The position numbers and the translations under genes were made by a program. From an uncultured bacterium (lineage in GTDB: Bacteria; Cyanobacteriota; Vampirovibrionia; Gastranaerophilales; Gastranaerophilaceae), in contig CAROLD010000005.1 in assembly GCA_949035555.1 (NCBI GenBank), forward strand, positions 1 through 64,000: DNA of 64,000 nucleotides. The letters are read 5' to 3'. Shown piece after piece: positions 22,630 to 32,276 of this stretch. The stretch's first letter is position 1, and every line of letters starts with the position of its first letter. The notes under the pieces were generated by a model that searched no databases, was not told where the DNA came from, and was given only the letters and a program-made list of their open reading frames with translations.

Positions 22630-24387
22630 ATGGGAATAGCCTCAGCTATTGGAACTTATGCTGTTGATTTTTACAGAGCGGGAAAGGGTGCTATTAAAAA
22701 AGGCGGAAGATATATTGCATCAGAAGGTAAAGAACTTTTAGTCAACCATACTAATTTTGGAAAAAGAGTTCGCGAAGGAGTTCACTATGCCAGAGAAGCA
22801 GCACAGACGCAGTTTGAGAAAATAACTCAAAAATCAGGATTTTCTCAAATGATAGATAAAATGAAAGATAATGCTTGGAATGCAGCTCAATCTTTGTCTA
22901 GAGATAAAAACTTTGCGGCAAAGCTTGAAAAATATGCAGAAAAACGAGGAATTTTTAATTACACAATTGTAGGAAAAACAGAAGAACAAATTTTACAGGA
23001 TTGGATAGAAATGTCAGGCGTCGGTCCGACAAAATTGGCACAAATTCTATCTAACAATGCTAAAGAGATGGAAAAACTTGAACAAAAATATCCATCACTT
23101 GTAAAAGCAATAAAAAATACAAAAAGTAACTGTTCTTTTTCCAGAACATTAGAAGAAGCTCAAGGTGTTGTCGATAAGGCATTTCCTGGACAAAAAATTA
23201 AAATAGTAAAGGGAATGAGTGCAGGCAGTATCGGGGCAGCGTATATTGTTGAAAATCCTGATGGAACCAGAGCTGTTGTTAAAATGTTGAAAAAGGGAGT
23301 TACAAAAGAAACTCTGGATATGGAAGAAGAATTGACCATGAAAATTTTAAAAGAGCTTAGTTCTTCTGCTGACGATTATGCCAAAAACAGAGAAATGTTC
23401 AGAACTTACTATAGAGATTGGAAAGAAGAATTAAACTTTGCAACAGAAATGGCTAATAACAAAACCCTTGCCGAAGGAGCTAAACGCTATAGTGTTGCTG
23501 CAATTACAGACATTTCCAAAGATGGAACATGTATTTTAATGAATACGGCTAAAGGTATTCAGATGAATAAATTGGTTGAAATTTTAAAAGATTATAAAGC
23601 TAATCCGACAGAATTCGCGACAAAATACGCAGATTTAATCAAGGATAATCCATGGCTTGCTAATCCTGAAAAAGTCATGAAAGATTTGCCTGTAACACTT
23701 TTAAAAACTTTTGATGAACAATTCTTGTTTATGAAAAAAGGTGGTAAAAGTTTAATGCATGGTGATCCGCATACAGGTAACTTCTTTATTACTGCAGATG
23801 CTAAGGGCAGATTAATGCCGGAATTTATTGATACAGGTAACTGTGTTGCAAGAACTGGCGGTCAAATAAAGCAGGATATAAGTTTCTTCTCAAATTATCT
23901 TGTCGGTAATTCCGAAGGGGTTGCAAAATATTTCTTAGATCAATGTAAATATACCGGTGCAGATAAGCAGGCTAAATTATGGGAACTTGCAGCTGATATT
24001 GAAAAGAATATATTTGGCAAAAAACAAAAAGTTACTAAGTTTGCAGATGTTCAGGGTTCAATAATGGCAATGCTTGAGAAACACGGGCTTTCAATGTCTG
24101 GCGAAAATGCAACCGCAATGAAGGCACAAATGCAGTTCTTTATGGCAATTTCTGAAGCAGGTAAACTGTCAGGTCAGTCATTTAATATTGCAACATTAAT
24201 GAAAGATATACCAAACGCAGCGTGGGGAATGATTAAAAACGGTCAAAATCCGTGGAGTTCAATTAAAGATGCGATGAAATTTGCTATACATAATCAACAA
24301 CGAGCTGTTGGTACTGCATATCAATTTACAATCAGGGATGTAAACAAAATGGCTTCAGAAGCGGATAATCTCTCAATAAAGGCTTAA
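22630..24387 (+). CDS. Divergent UbiB/ABC1-type protein kinase-like protein
   Basis: A 585-aa protein of the ABC1/ADCK/UbiB group, atypical kinases or ATPases often linked to quinone synthesis. Signs: GPTKLAQILS (KxGQ motif with Ala for Gly), SAGSIGAAYIV (the Ala-rich loop), a lysine in TRAVVKMLKK, the catalytic loop LMHGDPHTGNFF and metal site PEFIDTGNC. The N-terminal about 100 residues are a Lys/Ala-rich helical stretch. The usual C-terminal membrane helices are not evident. SD AGGAG. No ubiquinone or menaquinone gene is nearby, so the target is unknown. Confidence 0.75.
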   Translation: MGIASAIGTYAVDFYRAGKGAIKKGGRYIASEGKELLVNHTNFGKRVREGVHYAREAAQTQFEKITQKSGFSQMIDKMKDNAWNAAQSLSRDKNFAAKLEKYAEKRGIFNYTIVGKTEEQILQDWIEMSGVGPTKLAQILSNNAKEMEKLEQKYPSLVKAIKNTKSNCSFSRTLEEAQGVVDKAFPGQKIKIVKGMSAGSIGAAYIVENPDGTRAVVKMLKKGVTKETLDMEEELTMKILKELSSSADDYAKNREMFRTYYRDWKEELNFATEMANNKTLAEGAKRYSVAAITDISKDGTCILMNTAKGIQMNKLVEILKDYKANPTEFATKYADLIKDNPWLANPEKVMKDLPVTLLKTFDEQFLFMKKGGKSLMHGDPHTGNFFITADAKGRLMPEFIDTGNCVARTGGQIKQDISFFSNYLVGNSEGVAKYFLDQCKYTGADKQAKLWELAADIEKNIFGKKQKVTKFADVQGSIMAMLEKHGLSMSGENATAMKAQMQFFMAISEAGKLSGQSFNIATLMKDIPNAAWGMIKNGQNPWSSIKDAMKFAIHNQQRAVGTAYQFTIRDVNKMASEADNLSIKA

Positions 24388-24434
24388 TGAAAGGTACTAA
24401 CAAAATATTTTATTTTTGTTTGTTATAGAATAAT

Positions 24435-25193
24435 ATGTTTATCAAAAAAGTAATATCAACAATTCCAAAGAGCGTTTTGGATACATGTAAAAATAATTTG
24501 ACGGCATCAAAGTCAATGTCTCCTGAGCTGATTTCAGAATATGCAAAAATACGTATAAAGAAACCTGCATCTGTGTATTTTCAGAAGTCCGAGAGTGTGA
24601 CAGGTCATGAATTAGCACGGATAAGATGTCTAAGCGAATTGTGGGGCAAAAATCCGCGAGAGGCTGTTTGTATTGTTGATAAGAAATCTGGAAAGCTTTT
24701 AGCATCTGCTCTGGGTGATGCAGAAAATTGTGCAATCGAGTTGGGTGTAAATGGTCTTAAAGGCAGGGATTTAATTCTTTATCACGGACATACTTCTGTT
24801 GGCTCGAAAGGTGCAACACTGCCTGTTTCATTGCAGGATTTTATTGTAATGAATGATTCTAATATCGAAAAAATTGTTGCGTTTAATTCAAAAGGTAAGC
24901 AATCTTATCTTAAGAAAAATCCTGATTTTATACCATTGAAATCTAGAGAAATGATCCAACTTAAGAATAAATACCGTAAGGCTTTGCTTGTTGGCTCAAG
25001 CACTTCTGATACCGTAAAGATAAAAGAACTTATTCAATATGTTCAACAGCATCCTGAAGCCCGTGGTGTTAAAATGGAAATAGTTGAAAGGTTAAATGAT
25101 TTACAGAAAAAAGATACGGCAAAAGATATAATTGATAGATTTTGGCGCCAAAATGCTTGCAATTATAAATTAACTTATTTTTCAGAGTTTTAA
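24435..25193 (+). CDS. Unknown protein, possible JAMM/MPN-like metalloprotease domain
   Basis: A 252-aa protein without signal or membrane segments. A central region (about 75-150) reads AVCIVDKKSGKLLAS, then LILYHGHTS, then LPVSLQDF. H-x-H followed by S-x-x-D recalls the JAMM metal site (HxH-x7-SxxD), but here the gap is longer (12 residues), so the assignment is tentative. The flanks are Lys-rich helices. It follows the UbiB-like gene by 47 nt. No Shine-Dalgarno precedes the ATG, and a TATAGA stands 5 nt upstream, so it may be leaderless. Confidence 0.5.
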   Translation: MFIKKVISTIPKSVLDTCKNNLTASKSMSPELISEYAKIRIKKPASVYFQKSESVTGHELARIRCLSELWGKNPREAVCIVDKKSGKLLASALGDAENCAIELGVNGLKGRDLILYHGHTSVGSKGATLPVSLQDFIVMNDSNIEKIVAFNSKGKQSYLKKNPDFIPLKSREMIQLKNKYRKALLVGSSTSDTVKIKELIQYVQQHPEARGVKMEIVERLNDLQKKDTAKDIIDRFWRQNACNYKLTYFSEF

Positions 25194-25196
25194 TTT

Positions 25197-26249
25197 TTAC
25201 CAGCAGACTTGTCCGCCGCCTATTAAATGTCTGTCATTAATGTCGTAAATTACCCCAGCCTGACCTGCTGTAATTGAGTTTACAGGTTCATAAAATTCTA
25301 TTTCCGCATGAGTATCTATAATTGATACTTTTGCTTTTTTAGCATTCATATTGTAGCGGATTTTAACCATTGCATCAAATGTTTTTTCTGATTGAGGATA
25401 AGAAAAGTTTAAATTTTTTATTACGAGTTTTGAGCGGAAGTCATCTTCTCTTTTTCCTAAGTAAACGATATTTTTTTCTGCATCTATATTTATGACATAC
25501 AGCGGATAAGGTGCCGCAATGCCTATTCCTTTTCTCTGACCTATTGTATATTGATAATGTCCTGTGTGGGTGCCGAGTTTTTTGCCTGTGGAAATTTCAA
25601 TGAAATTCCCATGAGTTTCACCAAATTTATCGGTCAAATATTTTTTTGTTGTATTAGGCTTTTGGATAAAACAGATATCCTGACTTTCTTTTGAGGATTT
25701 TGGAGGAAGGTCGAAGTCGCACGCTAATTGACGGACTTGAACTTTTTCATATTCATAAAGCGGGAAAACTGTTTTTGAAAGTTCTTTTTGTCCTAATCTG
25801 TATAAAAAATACAGCTGGTCTTTGTGTTCATCTTTTGCCGGGTAAAGTTTATACAACCCGTCAACTAATCTGATATCAGCATAATGACCTGTTGCAAAAA
25901 TATCTGCACCGAGTGTATTTATTGCATAATCAAAGATTTCACCCCATTTTATAAATTGATTGCAAACAATACAAGGATTCGGAGTTTCGCCGTGTTTGTA
26001 TGAGTTTTCAAAGTAGTCTATTACGTGCTGTTGAAATTTTTTTGTAACATCAAGCACGTAATGTTTTATTCCTAATTTGTCCGCTACATTTTTTGCGTTG
26101 TGACATACTGTGTCTGCGGCTTCGGTGTTTACCATTTTGCCTGTAATTCCGATAACTTCATAGCCTTTCTGCTGTAATAATAACGCTGTAACAGAGCTAT
26201 CTACTCCTCCAGACAATGCAACTGCGGCAATTTTCTTTTTTTCTTTCAT
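25197..26249 (-). CDS. mnmA: tRNA-specific 2-thiouridylase
   Basis: Inserts sulfur at U34 of Glu, Gln and Lys tRNAs. 350 aa, normal. Motifs: the PP-loop ALSGGVDSSVTALLLQQ, TPNPCIVCNQFIKWG with the first catalytic Cys, ATGHYAD, and SQDICFI with the second Cys; the C-terminal beta-barrel begins near IGQRKGIGIA. SD AAAGGG. Convergent with the preceding gene (3 nt apart). A substrate, tRNA-Glu(UUC), is encoded at 50.8 kb. Confidence 0.97.
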   Translation of the reverse strand: MKEKKKIAAVALSGGVDSSVTALLLQQKGYEVIGITGKMVNTEAADTVCHNAKNVADKLGIKHYVLDVTKKFQQHVIDYFENSYKHGETPNPCIVCNQFIKWGEIFDYAINTLGADIFATGHYADIRLVDGLYKLYPAKDEHKDQLYFLYRLGQKELSKTVFPLYEYEKVQVRQLACDFDLPPKSSKESQDICFIQKPNTTKKYLTDKFGETHGNFIEISTGKKLGTHTGHYQYTIGQRKGIGIAAPYPLYVINIDAEKNIVYLGKREDDFRSKLVIKNLNFSYPQSEKTFDAMVKIRYNMNAKKAKVSIIDTHAEIEFYEPVNSITAGQAGVIYDINDRHLIGGGQVCW

Positions 26250-26321
26250 CTTTTTTCCCTTTTCCCTTTTCTTTATTCATTATCGTACAAAATGTATTAA
26301 ATAGGCAAGGGGGTGATTTTA

Positions 26322-26330
26322 TGGTATAAT
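26322..26330 (+). promoter_or_regulatory. Extended -10 promoter, predicted leaderless
   Basis: TGGTATAAT (hexamer 26325-26330) stands exactly 6 nt before ATG 26337, as at aroQ and nadD. No Shine-Dalgarno lies between. Confidence 0.6.
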
Positions 26331-26336
26331 ACGGAT

Positions 26337-27242
26337 ATGAAAAGGTTACTTCTAACAATTGTTTTAATCATATTTACAGGCTGTACTCTTCCTGTTTTTT
26401 CAAATGAAATAGAAGAGGATTATTTTGATATTGCATCAAGTTATTGTGTTACTGGTGATTATAATACGGCAATTGAATATTTGGATAAAATTTTGATACT
26501 CAATCCGAATAATACCCGAATAAGAGATTTAAAAAGAGGTTTACAGCATGTTATTTCTCAAGATAAAAAATCTTTTGTCTCAAGTGTAAATCCTTATGTT
26601 AAACAGGCTCAGGAAAACAAACGTATCGGAGACGAGGATAAAGAAGTTTCATCTTTATTGGAAGGGGTGCGAAGCAGTAATTCTTATCTTGCATATTATT
26701 ATCTGGGGAATTTTTACAGAGATAAACGCGATTATATGACCGCACTTGATTATTATAATGCCGCAGTTTCTGCTCGAGCAGATTTTGCTCCTGCTTATCT
26801 TGCATCAGGCGTTTTGTTGAATGATACATGCAGATATCAGGCATCAATAAGTTCAATTGATAAATATTTAACTTTTAGTCCTAATGATGATTTTGCATAT
26901 GCTCTTAAATCCCGCGCTGAATTTTCTTTAGGAATGCTTGATGATGCAAAAAGAGATAATGATAAAGCAATCGAAATAAATGACTGTCCGGAATACCAAT
27001 TTGATAAGGCAAAAATTCTATACAAATACGAAAATTATTCAGATTCAAAAAAACTTTTTGAATCACTATTACCAGATATTCAGACCTCAAAGATATATGA
27101 ATATATGGGGCTTTGTGATTATGCACTTAAAGATTATACAAATGCGTTGACAAATATTGACAGAGCAATCATACTGTCTGATGATGACGAATATTTGGAA
27201 AATAAATATAATGAAATAAAAGAGATATTGGAACAAAATTAG
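26337..27242 (+). CDS. Exported TPR-repeat protein, possible lipoprotein
   Basis: A 301-aa protein. The N-terminal MKRLLLTIVLIIFTGCTLPV is either a lipoprotein signal (FTGC, weak lipobox) or a Sec signal cut after VFS. The rest is tetratricopeptide repeats, e.g. YFDIASSYCVTGDYNTAIEY and AYYYLGNFYRDKRDYMTALD, which usually mediate protein binding. I start it at ATG 26337, not the frame from 26313, because of the signal peptide and the promoter. It is followed after 1 nt by a metallophosphoesterase gene, so the two are coupled. Confidence 0.75.
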   Translation: MKRLLLTIVLIIFTGCTLPVFSNEIEEDYFDIASSYCVTGDYNTAIEYLDKILILNPNNTRIRDLKRGLQHVISQDKKSFVSSVNPYVKQAQENKRIGDEDKEVSSLLEGVRSSNSYLAYYYLGNFYRDKRDYMTALDYYNAAVSARADFAPAYLASGVLLNDTCRYQASISSIDKYLTFSPNDDFAYALKSRAEFSLGMLDDAKRDNDKAIEINDCPEYQFDKAKILYKYENYSDSKKLFESLLPDIQTSKIYEYMGLCDYALKDYTNALTNIDRAIILSDDDEYLENKYNEIKEILEQN

Positions 27243-27243
27243 T

Positions 27244-28239
27244 ATGAAAAGACGCAAAGAAGCGAAAAAAGAAAAAAAAGATAACAAAGAAGGATTTTTT
27301 ACAAAACTCACAAACGGGTTGATTACTATAGCATTGACGGCAGGTATGCTGTGGGGCTTGCAGGCATACAGCGGTGCGACAAGTTTGAAATTTGCTCAGG
27401 TGAGTGATGTTCATTTTCTGGAAAACGGTTCAAATACTACCTTTAAGATGATTGGTGAATCTCCAAGACTTTTAGATGATGCTATTGAACAATTAAATGA
27501 GCATGCTGATTTAGATTTTGTAATGTTCACAGGAGACTTAATAGACAAGTCTTTTGAGAAAGAATTAAAAGCTGTGCTTCCTCATCTTGATAATCTGAAT
27601 GTTCCTTGGTATTTTGCATTCGGCAACCACGACAGGTGTGTCGGCGGATATCTGAATACTCTTGTTTATCTCGAAATGATTAGAAATTGCAATAAAAATT
27701 TTACATTTAAAAAAGCATATTATTCATTTGTTCCGAAAAAGGGTTATAAAGCTATAGTTTTAGATGATATTATTACCGATGAAATTACATCTAACGGTTA
27801 TATTGACGCAGAACAGATGAAATGGTTTAAAAATGAGCTAGATAAATCAAAAGAAGATACGGTGCTTATTTTTATGCATGTGCCCGTAATTGAACCATTT
27901 GCAAGTCCTAACCATAAATTGAGAAACGCGACTCAGGTAATTAATTTAATTGAAAGCTACAAAAATCCTATCGGGGTTTTTCAAGGACATTATCATGCAA
28001 CTAAAATTACACAACATGAGAATGTTTTATATGTAAACACTCCGGCTCTTGTGTCTTATCCTAACGCGTTTAGAATAATAAATGTGACGAATTATAAGGA
28101 TAAAACAGTTTTTGAGTTAAGCTGGCATGAAACACGAGAAAAAACTATTCAAAAAATGGCAAAAATTTTGGTATTCTCAGGGTCTATGTATGCTGGTGAA
28201 GCAAAAGATCAGGCTGGAATTTACGAAATAAAAAGATAA
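27244..28239 (+). CDS. Membrane-anchored metallophosphoesterase
   Basis: A 331-aa calcineurin-like phosphoesterase. A basic start (KRRKEAKKEKKDNKEG) and one hydrophobic helix (about 20-40) anchor it, with the domain probably outside. Metal-binding motifs are in order: QVSDVHF (DxH), FTGDLID (GD), FGNHDRC (GNHD), IFMHVPVI and GHYHATKI (GHxH). It resembles phosphodiesterases such as CpdA/Icc-like enzymes; the substrate is unknown. It begins 1 nt after the TPR gene and precedes an MBL-fold gene by 14 nt. Confidence 0.85.
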   Translation: MKRRKEAKKEKKDNKEGFFTKLTNGLITIALTAGMLWGLQAYSGATSLKFAQVSDVHFLENGSNTTFKMIGESPRLLDDAIEQLNEHADLDFVMFTGDLIDKSFEKELKAVLPHLDNLNVPWYFAFGNHDRCVGGYLNTLVYLEMIRNCNKNFTFKKAYYSFVPKKGYKAIVLDDIITDEITSNGYIDAEQMKWFKNELDKSKEDTVLIFMHVPVIEPFASPNHKLRNATQVINLIESYKNPIGVFQGHYHATKITQHENVLYVNTPALVSYPNAFRIINVTNYKDKTVFELSWHETREKTIQKMAKILVFSGSMYAGEAKDQAGIYEIKR

Positions 28240-28253
28240 TTTGAGGGGTTTAT

Positions 28254-29171
28254 ATGGAAGATTTTAAAGTAAAATTTAGAGGCGTGAGAGGAAGTTTCCC
28301 TGTTGCGAACAAAAATTTCATGTTATATGGCGGAAACACATCCTGTGTAGAAGTGAATGCTGGCGGACATTTGATTTTGTTAGACGCAGGTTCAGGGATT
28401 GTGTCTTCCGGAGATGATTTGATGGAGAAATACATTGCATCATCAATAAACCCGCTAGATCGTAAACCAATCTGTGCTACAGTTTTGATTTCACATATTC
28501 ATTATGATCACTTGCTCGGATTAACTTTTTTTAAACCAATTCATGTGAAATCTACTAAATTGAAAATTTACGGCTCAGGTTCTAAAAACTCTTCTCTTTC
28601 AAATGACCTATCGCAGCTTGTTTTTGGGAAGACTTTTCCGCTTGATTTGGGTGATATTGCATGTACTGTCGATATTCAGGATATTTGCGATGAGCAGGCA
28701 ATTCTTTTAAAACCGAACGAGGCTCCTGTTCTTGTAGGTGCGGATACCGCTTATGGTGAGGACGATGTTAAGATATCATTTTACAAATCATATGTTCACC
28801 CTCAAGACGGAGTTATGATCTATAAGATAACATACAAAAATCGTTCAATTGTTTATGCTACAGACAAAGAATGTTATCTTGGCGGTGATAAGAGATTTAT
28901 CAGATTTGCAAAAGATTGTGACCTTTTAATTCATGATGCGCAATATACAACAGAAGATTATCTTAATCCAAATTCTCCCAAACAAGGTTTCGGGCATTCT
29001 ACATTCGATATGGCTGTAGAAGCAATGAAGCAGACTAAAGCTAAAAATCTTGTATTTACGCATTTTGACCCTGGTTATGATGATGTTAAACTTGGGAGAA
29101 TTAAGGAACACTATACAACTGATAATAAAAACATTCAGCTTGCATATGAAGGTCTGGAACTGGAAATTTAA
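28254..29171 (+). CDS. Metallo-beta-lactamase-fold hydrolase
   Basis: A 305-aa cytoplasmic enzyme of the MBL superfamily, close to phosphoribosyl 1,2-cyclic phosphodiesterase-like or RNase Z-like hydrolases. The start VKFRGVRGSFPV and YGGNTSCVEV are typical; the metal site is SHIHYDHLLG (HxHxDH), followed by LLIHDAQYT, HSTFDMAVEA and FTHFDPGYDD. SD GAGGGG. Likely in one operon with the neighbouring phosphoesterase and TPR genes. Substrate unknown. Confidence 0.82.
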   Translation: MEDFKVKFRGVRGSFPVANKNFMLYGGNTSCVEVNAGGHLILLDAGSGIVSSGDDLMEKYIASSINPLDRKPICATVLISHIHYDHLLGLTFFKPIHVKSTKLKIYGSGSKNSSLSNDLSQLVFGKTFPLDLGDIACTVDIQDICDEQAILLKPNEAPVLVGADTAYGEDDVKISFYKSYVHPQDGVMIYKITYKNRSIVYATDKECYLGGDKRFIRFAKDCDLLIHDAQYTTEDYLNPNSPKQGFGHSTFDMAVEAMKQTKAKNLVFTHFDPGYDDVKLGRIKEHYTTDNKNIQLAYEGLELEI

Positions 29172-29195
29172 TATTATATAATTAAAAAGGTTTGT

Positions 29196-29774
29196 ATGAA
29201 AAAGCTTTTGACAATAATAGTTTTATCTGTATCTCTGACTGCACCTTGTTTTGCCGCAGGCGGTACAATTGCGACTTATGTTATTGATCCTGCGAAAAAT
29301 GCATTTGAACATAATAATCTGGGGGTAATGTATGTTGAAGAAAAATGCTATTATGCCGCTATTCAAGAGTTTAAAATGGCAATAAGTTTGAATCCTAAAA
29401 AGCAGGCAACAGCCGTATATTTTAATAATCTGGGAAAGGTTTATATGACAATAGGGTATCCAAATTTGGCTCTTGATTGTTTTAAGAATGCGCTTACTCA
29501 ATATAGCTTAAATTTTGAATATTATAAAAATCTTGCAGATTGCTACGAAAAGCTGGGGCAGTTGCAAACTCAGCTTGAAATCTACAAGGCGCAACAGGAT
29601 AAAAATCCGTTAAATATAATTATGATAGGGCTTCTAAATGAGCAAATAGGAAATAAAAAGAAGGCAATAATGGTTCTGGATGAGTTTGTAATGTCTGAAC
29701 CTAATTTGATTATTACCCCTGCGGTAAAAAAACATATTCAGGATTTAGTATTACAATTGAAAGAGGAGCTATAA
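29196..29774 (+). CDS. Secreted TPR-repeat protein
   Basis: A 192-aa protein with a Sec signal (MKKLLTIIVLSVSLTAPCFA) and about four TPR units, e.g. NNLGVMYVEEKCYYAAIQEF, YFNNLGKVYMTIGYPNLALD and YYKNLADCYEKLGQLQTQLE. It probably acts as a periplasmic scaffold. It is the last gene of the 26.3-29.8 kb operon, which has TPR proteins at both ends, and a terminator begins at its stop codon. Confidence 0.78.
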   Translation: MKKLLTIIVLSVSLTAPCFAAGGTIATYVIDPAKNAFEHNNLGVMYVEEKCYYAAIQEFKMAISLNPKKQATAVYFNNLGKVYMTIGYPNLALDCFKNALTQYSLNFEYYKNLADCYEKLGQLQTQLEIYKAQQDKNPLNIIMIGLLNEQIGNKKKAIMVLDEFVMSEPNLIITPAVKKHIQDLVLQLKEEL

Positions 29775-29806
29775 AAAAACTCCCGTTTCCGACGGGAGTT
29801 TTTTTA
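29774..29806. terminator. Bidirectional intrinsic terminator
   Basis: AAAAAAACTCCCG, loop, CGGGAGTTTTTTT, between the plus-strand TPR operon and the convergent minus-strand gene ending at 29825. Confidence 0.88.
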
Positions 29807-29824
29807 TTTATATTACGTCATTCC

Positions 29825-30550
29825 TTATTGTTGTTTATATTTAGCAAGCAAATTAGTATTTGTCTGTGCTGTTTCAACTGATGCCGGTTGTTTTACTGTA
29901 GAAACACTGCCGGTCATTGAAGGATTTGATTTATCTTTTACTTCATCTTTTGGTGCTTCTTCAAGAGGGTGTTTTTCGTTCATTTTCTTTTCAACTTTTT
30001 GAGCTAAAGGAGTCGCTATGAACGGAACGATTATACGTTTACCTACGATTGTTGCAGCCGCAAGTTCTGTGATAAATGTGAATGTATCAAAACATCCTTT
30101 TTTAATTGCATTGTAGTTTTGTTCAAATATGAATTTTTTAGGAGGTTTAAATCCTGCTTTTTTCATATTAACACGAGCTTGTTCTACAATTGGTTTTAAT
30201 ACTTTAGCCCCTTTATCAAATGTTTTGCTGAACATTTTAGGGAATAAAGTTTCGTTAAATTTCTTCATAGCGAAGAACATACCGATTTGAGCCGCAATCA
30301 TTAATATTCCGTTTGTTAAGTCTAATGCGGCAACAAAGTTTCTTCTTTTTTCAGGAATTTCTTTGTTGTTCATACTCTGGTAAACATACATAGCACATCC
30401 AATACCGTCTTTTGCTACGATAGAACCCATTGTAGTCAATGCTAAAGCTTTTTTAAAATCTTTGTTAAAGTAGTTACAAAGTCCTTTAACCGGTCTTGTT
30501 TTTGTTTGAGGTCCGATAAGACTTGAACCTATTGAAGAAAGACGTATCAT
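29825..30550 (-). CDS. Unknown membrane protein
   Basis: A 241-aa protein with hydrophobic segments at about 75-95 (ILMIAAQIGMFFAMKKF) and 130-160 (TELAAATIVGKR, IIVPFIATPLA), and a disordered Lys/Pro/Thr-rich C-terminal tail. The pattern of a small-residue stretch (TTMGSIVAKDGIGCAMYVYQ) then a charged loop and helices also occurs in the 423-aa protein at 48505. Its ATG overlaps the stop of the gene upstream by 1 nt (TAATG), with SD GGAGG in the end of that gene, so the pair is translationally coupled. Confidence 0.6.
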   Translation of the reverse strand: MIRLSSIGSSLIGPQTKTRPVKGLCNYFNKDFKKALALTTMGSIVAKDGIGCAMYVYQSMNNKEIPEKRRNFVAALDLTNGILMIAAQIGMFFAMKKFNETLFPKMFSKTFDKGAKVLKPIVEQARVNMKKAGFKPPKKFIFEQNYNAIKKGCFDTFTFITELAAATIVGKRIIVPFIATPLAQKVEKKMNEKHPLEEAPKDEVKDKSNPSMTGSVSTVKQPASVETAQTNTNLLAKYKQQ

Positions 30551-32031
30551 TATTTATTTCCTCCCTTCTGTACTTCGGTTTGCTGTTTTCTTCCAGCTAA
30601 TTTAGGGAAGAATATATCCATAAATCTAGGGTAAACCCAGTTAAGAACAGTACATGTAATTGGAAGAGTGATAAATACACCAATTGCTACTTTTGAAATT
30701 TGGCTGAAACCTTTGAATTTATTTTCTACAACTTTTTGATATCCTTTAATAATATCTTCTCTAACTTTTAATTTGAGTTTTTCTAGATTTGATTGGAATG
30801 TTCCGCTTCCGTCAAGAATAGTGTGAAGTTTTGCGTTATTGCCATCATATTGACATTTCTTAGCAACATCTTCTAATCTCTGACGTATTGTAGCGCTGGT
30901 TACGTTTGGTAATTCAGTATCTTTAATTTTTGATTCAGTTAATGCATCAATTATTTTTTGAATATCAGAATTTCTTTGTTCCATGCTTTGCATATATTTT
31001 TCTGATGAATATTCGCCGCCGCAAGAATTTTTAATTTTTTGAATTCTTTCTAATGTTCTCTGGCATCTGCTTTCTCTGACATTAGGGTGATGACTTAAAA
31101 TTTCATCAATTAATTTTTGAACTTCTTTACTACTTGTTTCTTTGGTAGTTTTTAAATATTGTTCTAATTCTTTAGTTTCAGATGGAAGTTTGTCAGCTGC
31201 AAAGATTTGTGCTAATTCGTTTTCATTTCGAGTTAATAGAGCAGCACGTTTTTTGTAGAAGTCTAAACCTTCTTCTCCAACTTGCATTTTCATTGCAGTG
31301 TCAATATAATTATCAATAGTATTATTTAAAATTTCGGCAGTTGTTTTGTTATCTAAATTTCTATCAAGACCAATTTTAATTTGACCAGTTTGAGCTAAAT
31401 TATCGCTTAGTTTAGTTAATTGTTCAGCTTGAGCTGCTTTTACACGTTTACTAAGTTCTGCTTTAAAAGCTTTTTTATCAGTATATTTACCTTCTTTTTT
31501 CATTTCTTTAGAAATAATTCTTTCAAGGTAAGATTTTTTCTGTAATGCACTTTGGTCGAGGATTTCCAGGAATTTTTTAGCGTGTTCAGGTTCATTAGTA
31601 ATTTTTTCTAAGTATTTATCAATAGGGTTAAGTGCACCTGCTTGGAATAATGCCGCAAGAACAGCTGAAATAGGCTGTCTCATAGCGGTATAAGCTTTAG
31701 TGTTTTTAACTTCTTGCTTTTCTTCTTCAGTTGCATCAGGTTTAGCTTTTACAAACGGGTTAAGTCCAATAAATATTGGAGCAACAAGACCTGTACCGAA
31801 TGCTGTAATTAAAATACCGCCGAGTTCCCCTTTTAGGACTTTGAATTTTTCCATTATGTCGATACCTTTTTTACCAGGCAATAATTCCATAATGAATTTA
31901 GTTACATCAGCATCAGTAGCTATCTTTTGAGCACCGCCTGTAAACTGTGGTTGAATAGCGCGTCTTTGAGGTATTTTTCTTATGCCTGCTGCTGCAACTG
32001 CGTAATTTGAATTAAAATTTTCTACTTTCAT
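30550..32031 (-). CDS. Unknown membrane protein with long coiled coil and N-terminal FTGG motif
   Basis: A 493-aa protein. The N-terminus is disordered and reaches IQPQFTGGAQKI (motif at residues 30-33). Hydrophobic segments follow (LGGILITAFGTGLVAPIFIG, ISAVLAALFQAGAL), then about 300 residues of charged helices and coiled coil, and a C-terminal helix VAIGVFITLPITCTVLNWVY. It has no signal peptide. I prefer ATG 32031 (SD GAAGGTG) over 32043. It is coupled to the next membrane protein. No family recognised; it may be a membrane scaffold. Confidence 0.6.
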   Translation of the reverse strand: MKVENFNSNYAVAAAGIRKIPQRRAIQPQFTGGAQKIATDADVTKFIMELLPGKKGIDIMEKFKVLKGELGGILITAFGTGLVAPIFIGLNPFVKAKPDATEEEKQEVKNTKAYTAMRQPISAVLAALFQAGALNPIDKYLEKITNEPEHAKKFLEILDQSALQKKSYLERIISKEMKKEGKYTDKKAFKAELSKRVKAAQAEQLTKLSDNLAQTGQIKIGLDRNLDNKTTAEILNNTIDNYIDTAMKMQVGEEGLDFYKKRAALLTRNENELAQIFAADKLPSETKELEQYLKTTKETSSKEVQKLIDEILSHHPNVRESRCQRTLERIQKIKNSCGGEYSSEKYMQSMEQRNSDIQKIIDALTESKIKDTELPNVTSATIRQRLEDVAKKCQYDGNNAKLHTILDGSGTFQSNLEKLKLKVREDIIKGYQKVVENKFKGFSQISKVAIGVFITLPITCTVLNWVYPRFMDIFFPKLAGRKQQTEVQKGGNK

Positions 32032-32276
32032 AACTATACACACCTTCTATTAATATAGAGTCTGGAACAAGAAAAAAATTGCTAGATATTTGTTTTATTG
32101 TAAACAAATATTTACATATTCTCATTATTCTTGTTATCGTTGAAGCGCAGGCAAATAAAATTTGCGTTTTTTGCAGAAAACAAACTGCCACCCCAAGTTT
32201 CATGCTATTGACGAAACAAGATAATTATACATAATACATAAATAAAAGAAAAGTAGTATGTTACGATTTATGAATG

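Noticed and set aside
32149..32172. Plus-strand hairpin GCAAAT-AAA-ATTTGC followed by TTTTTT
   Set aside because: No plus-strand gene lies upstream; genes there are on the minus strand. Likely fortuitous in AT-rich sequence.
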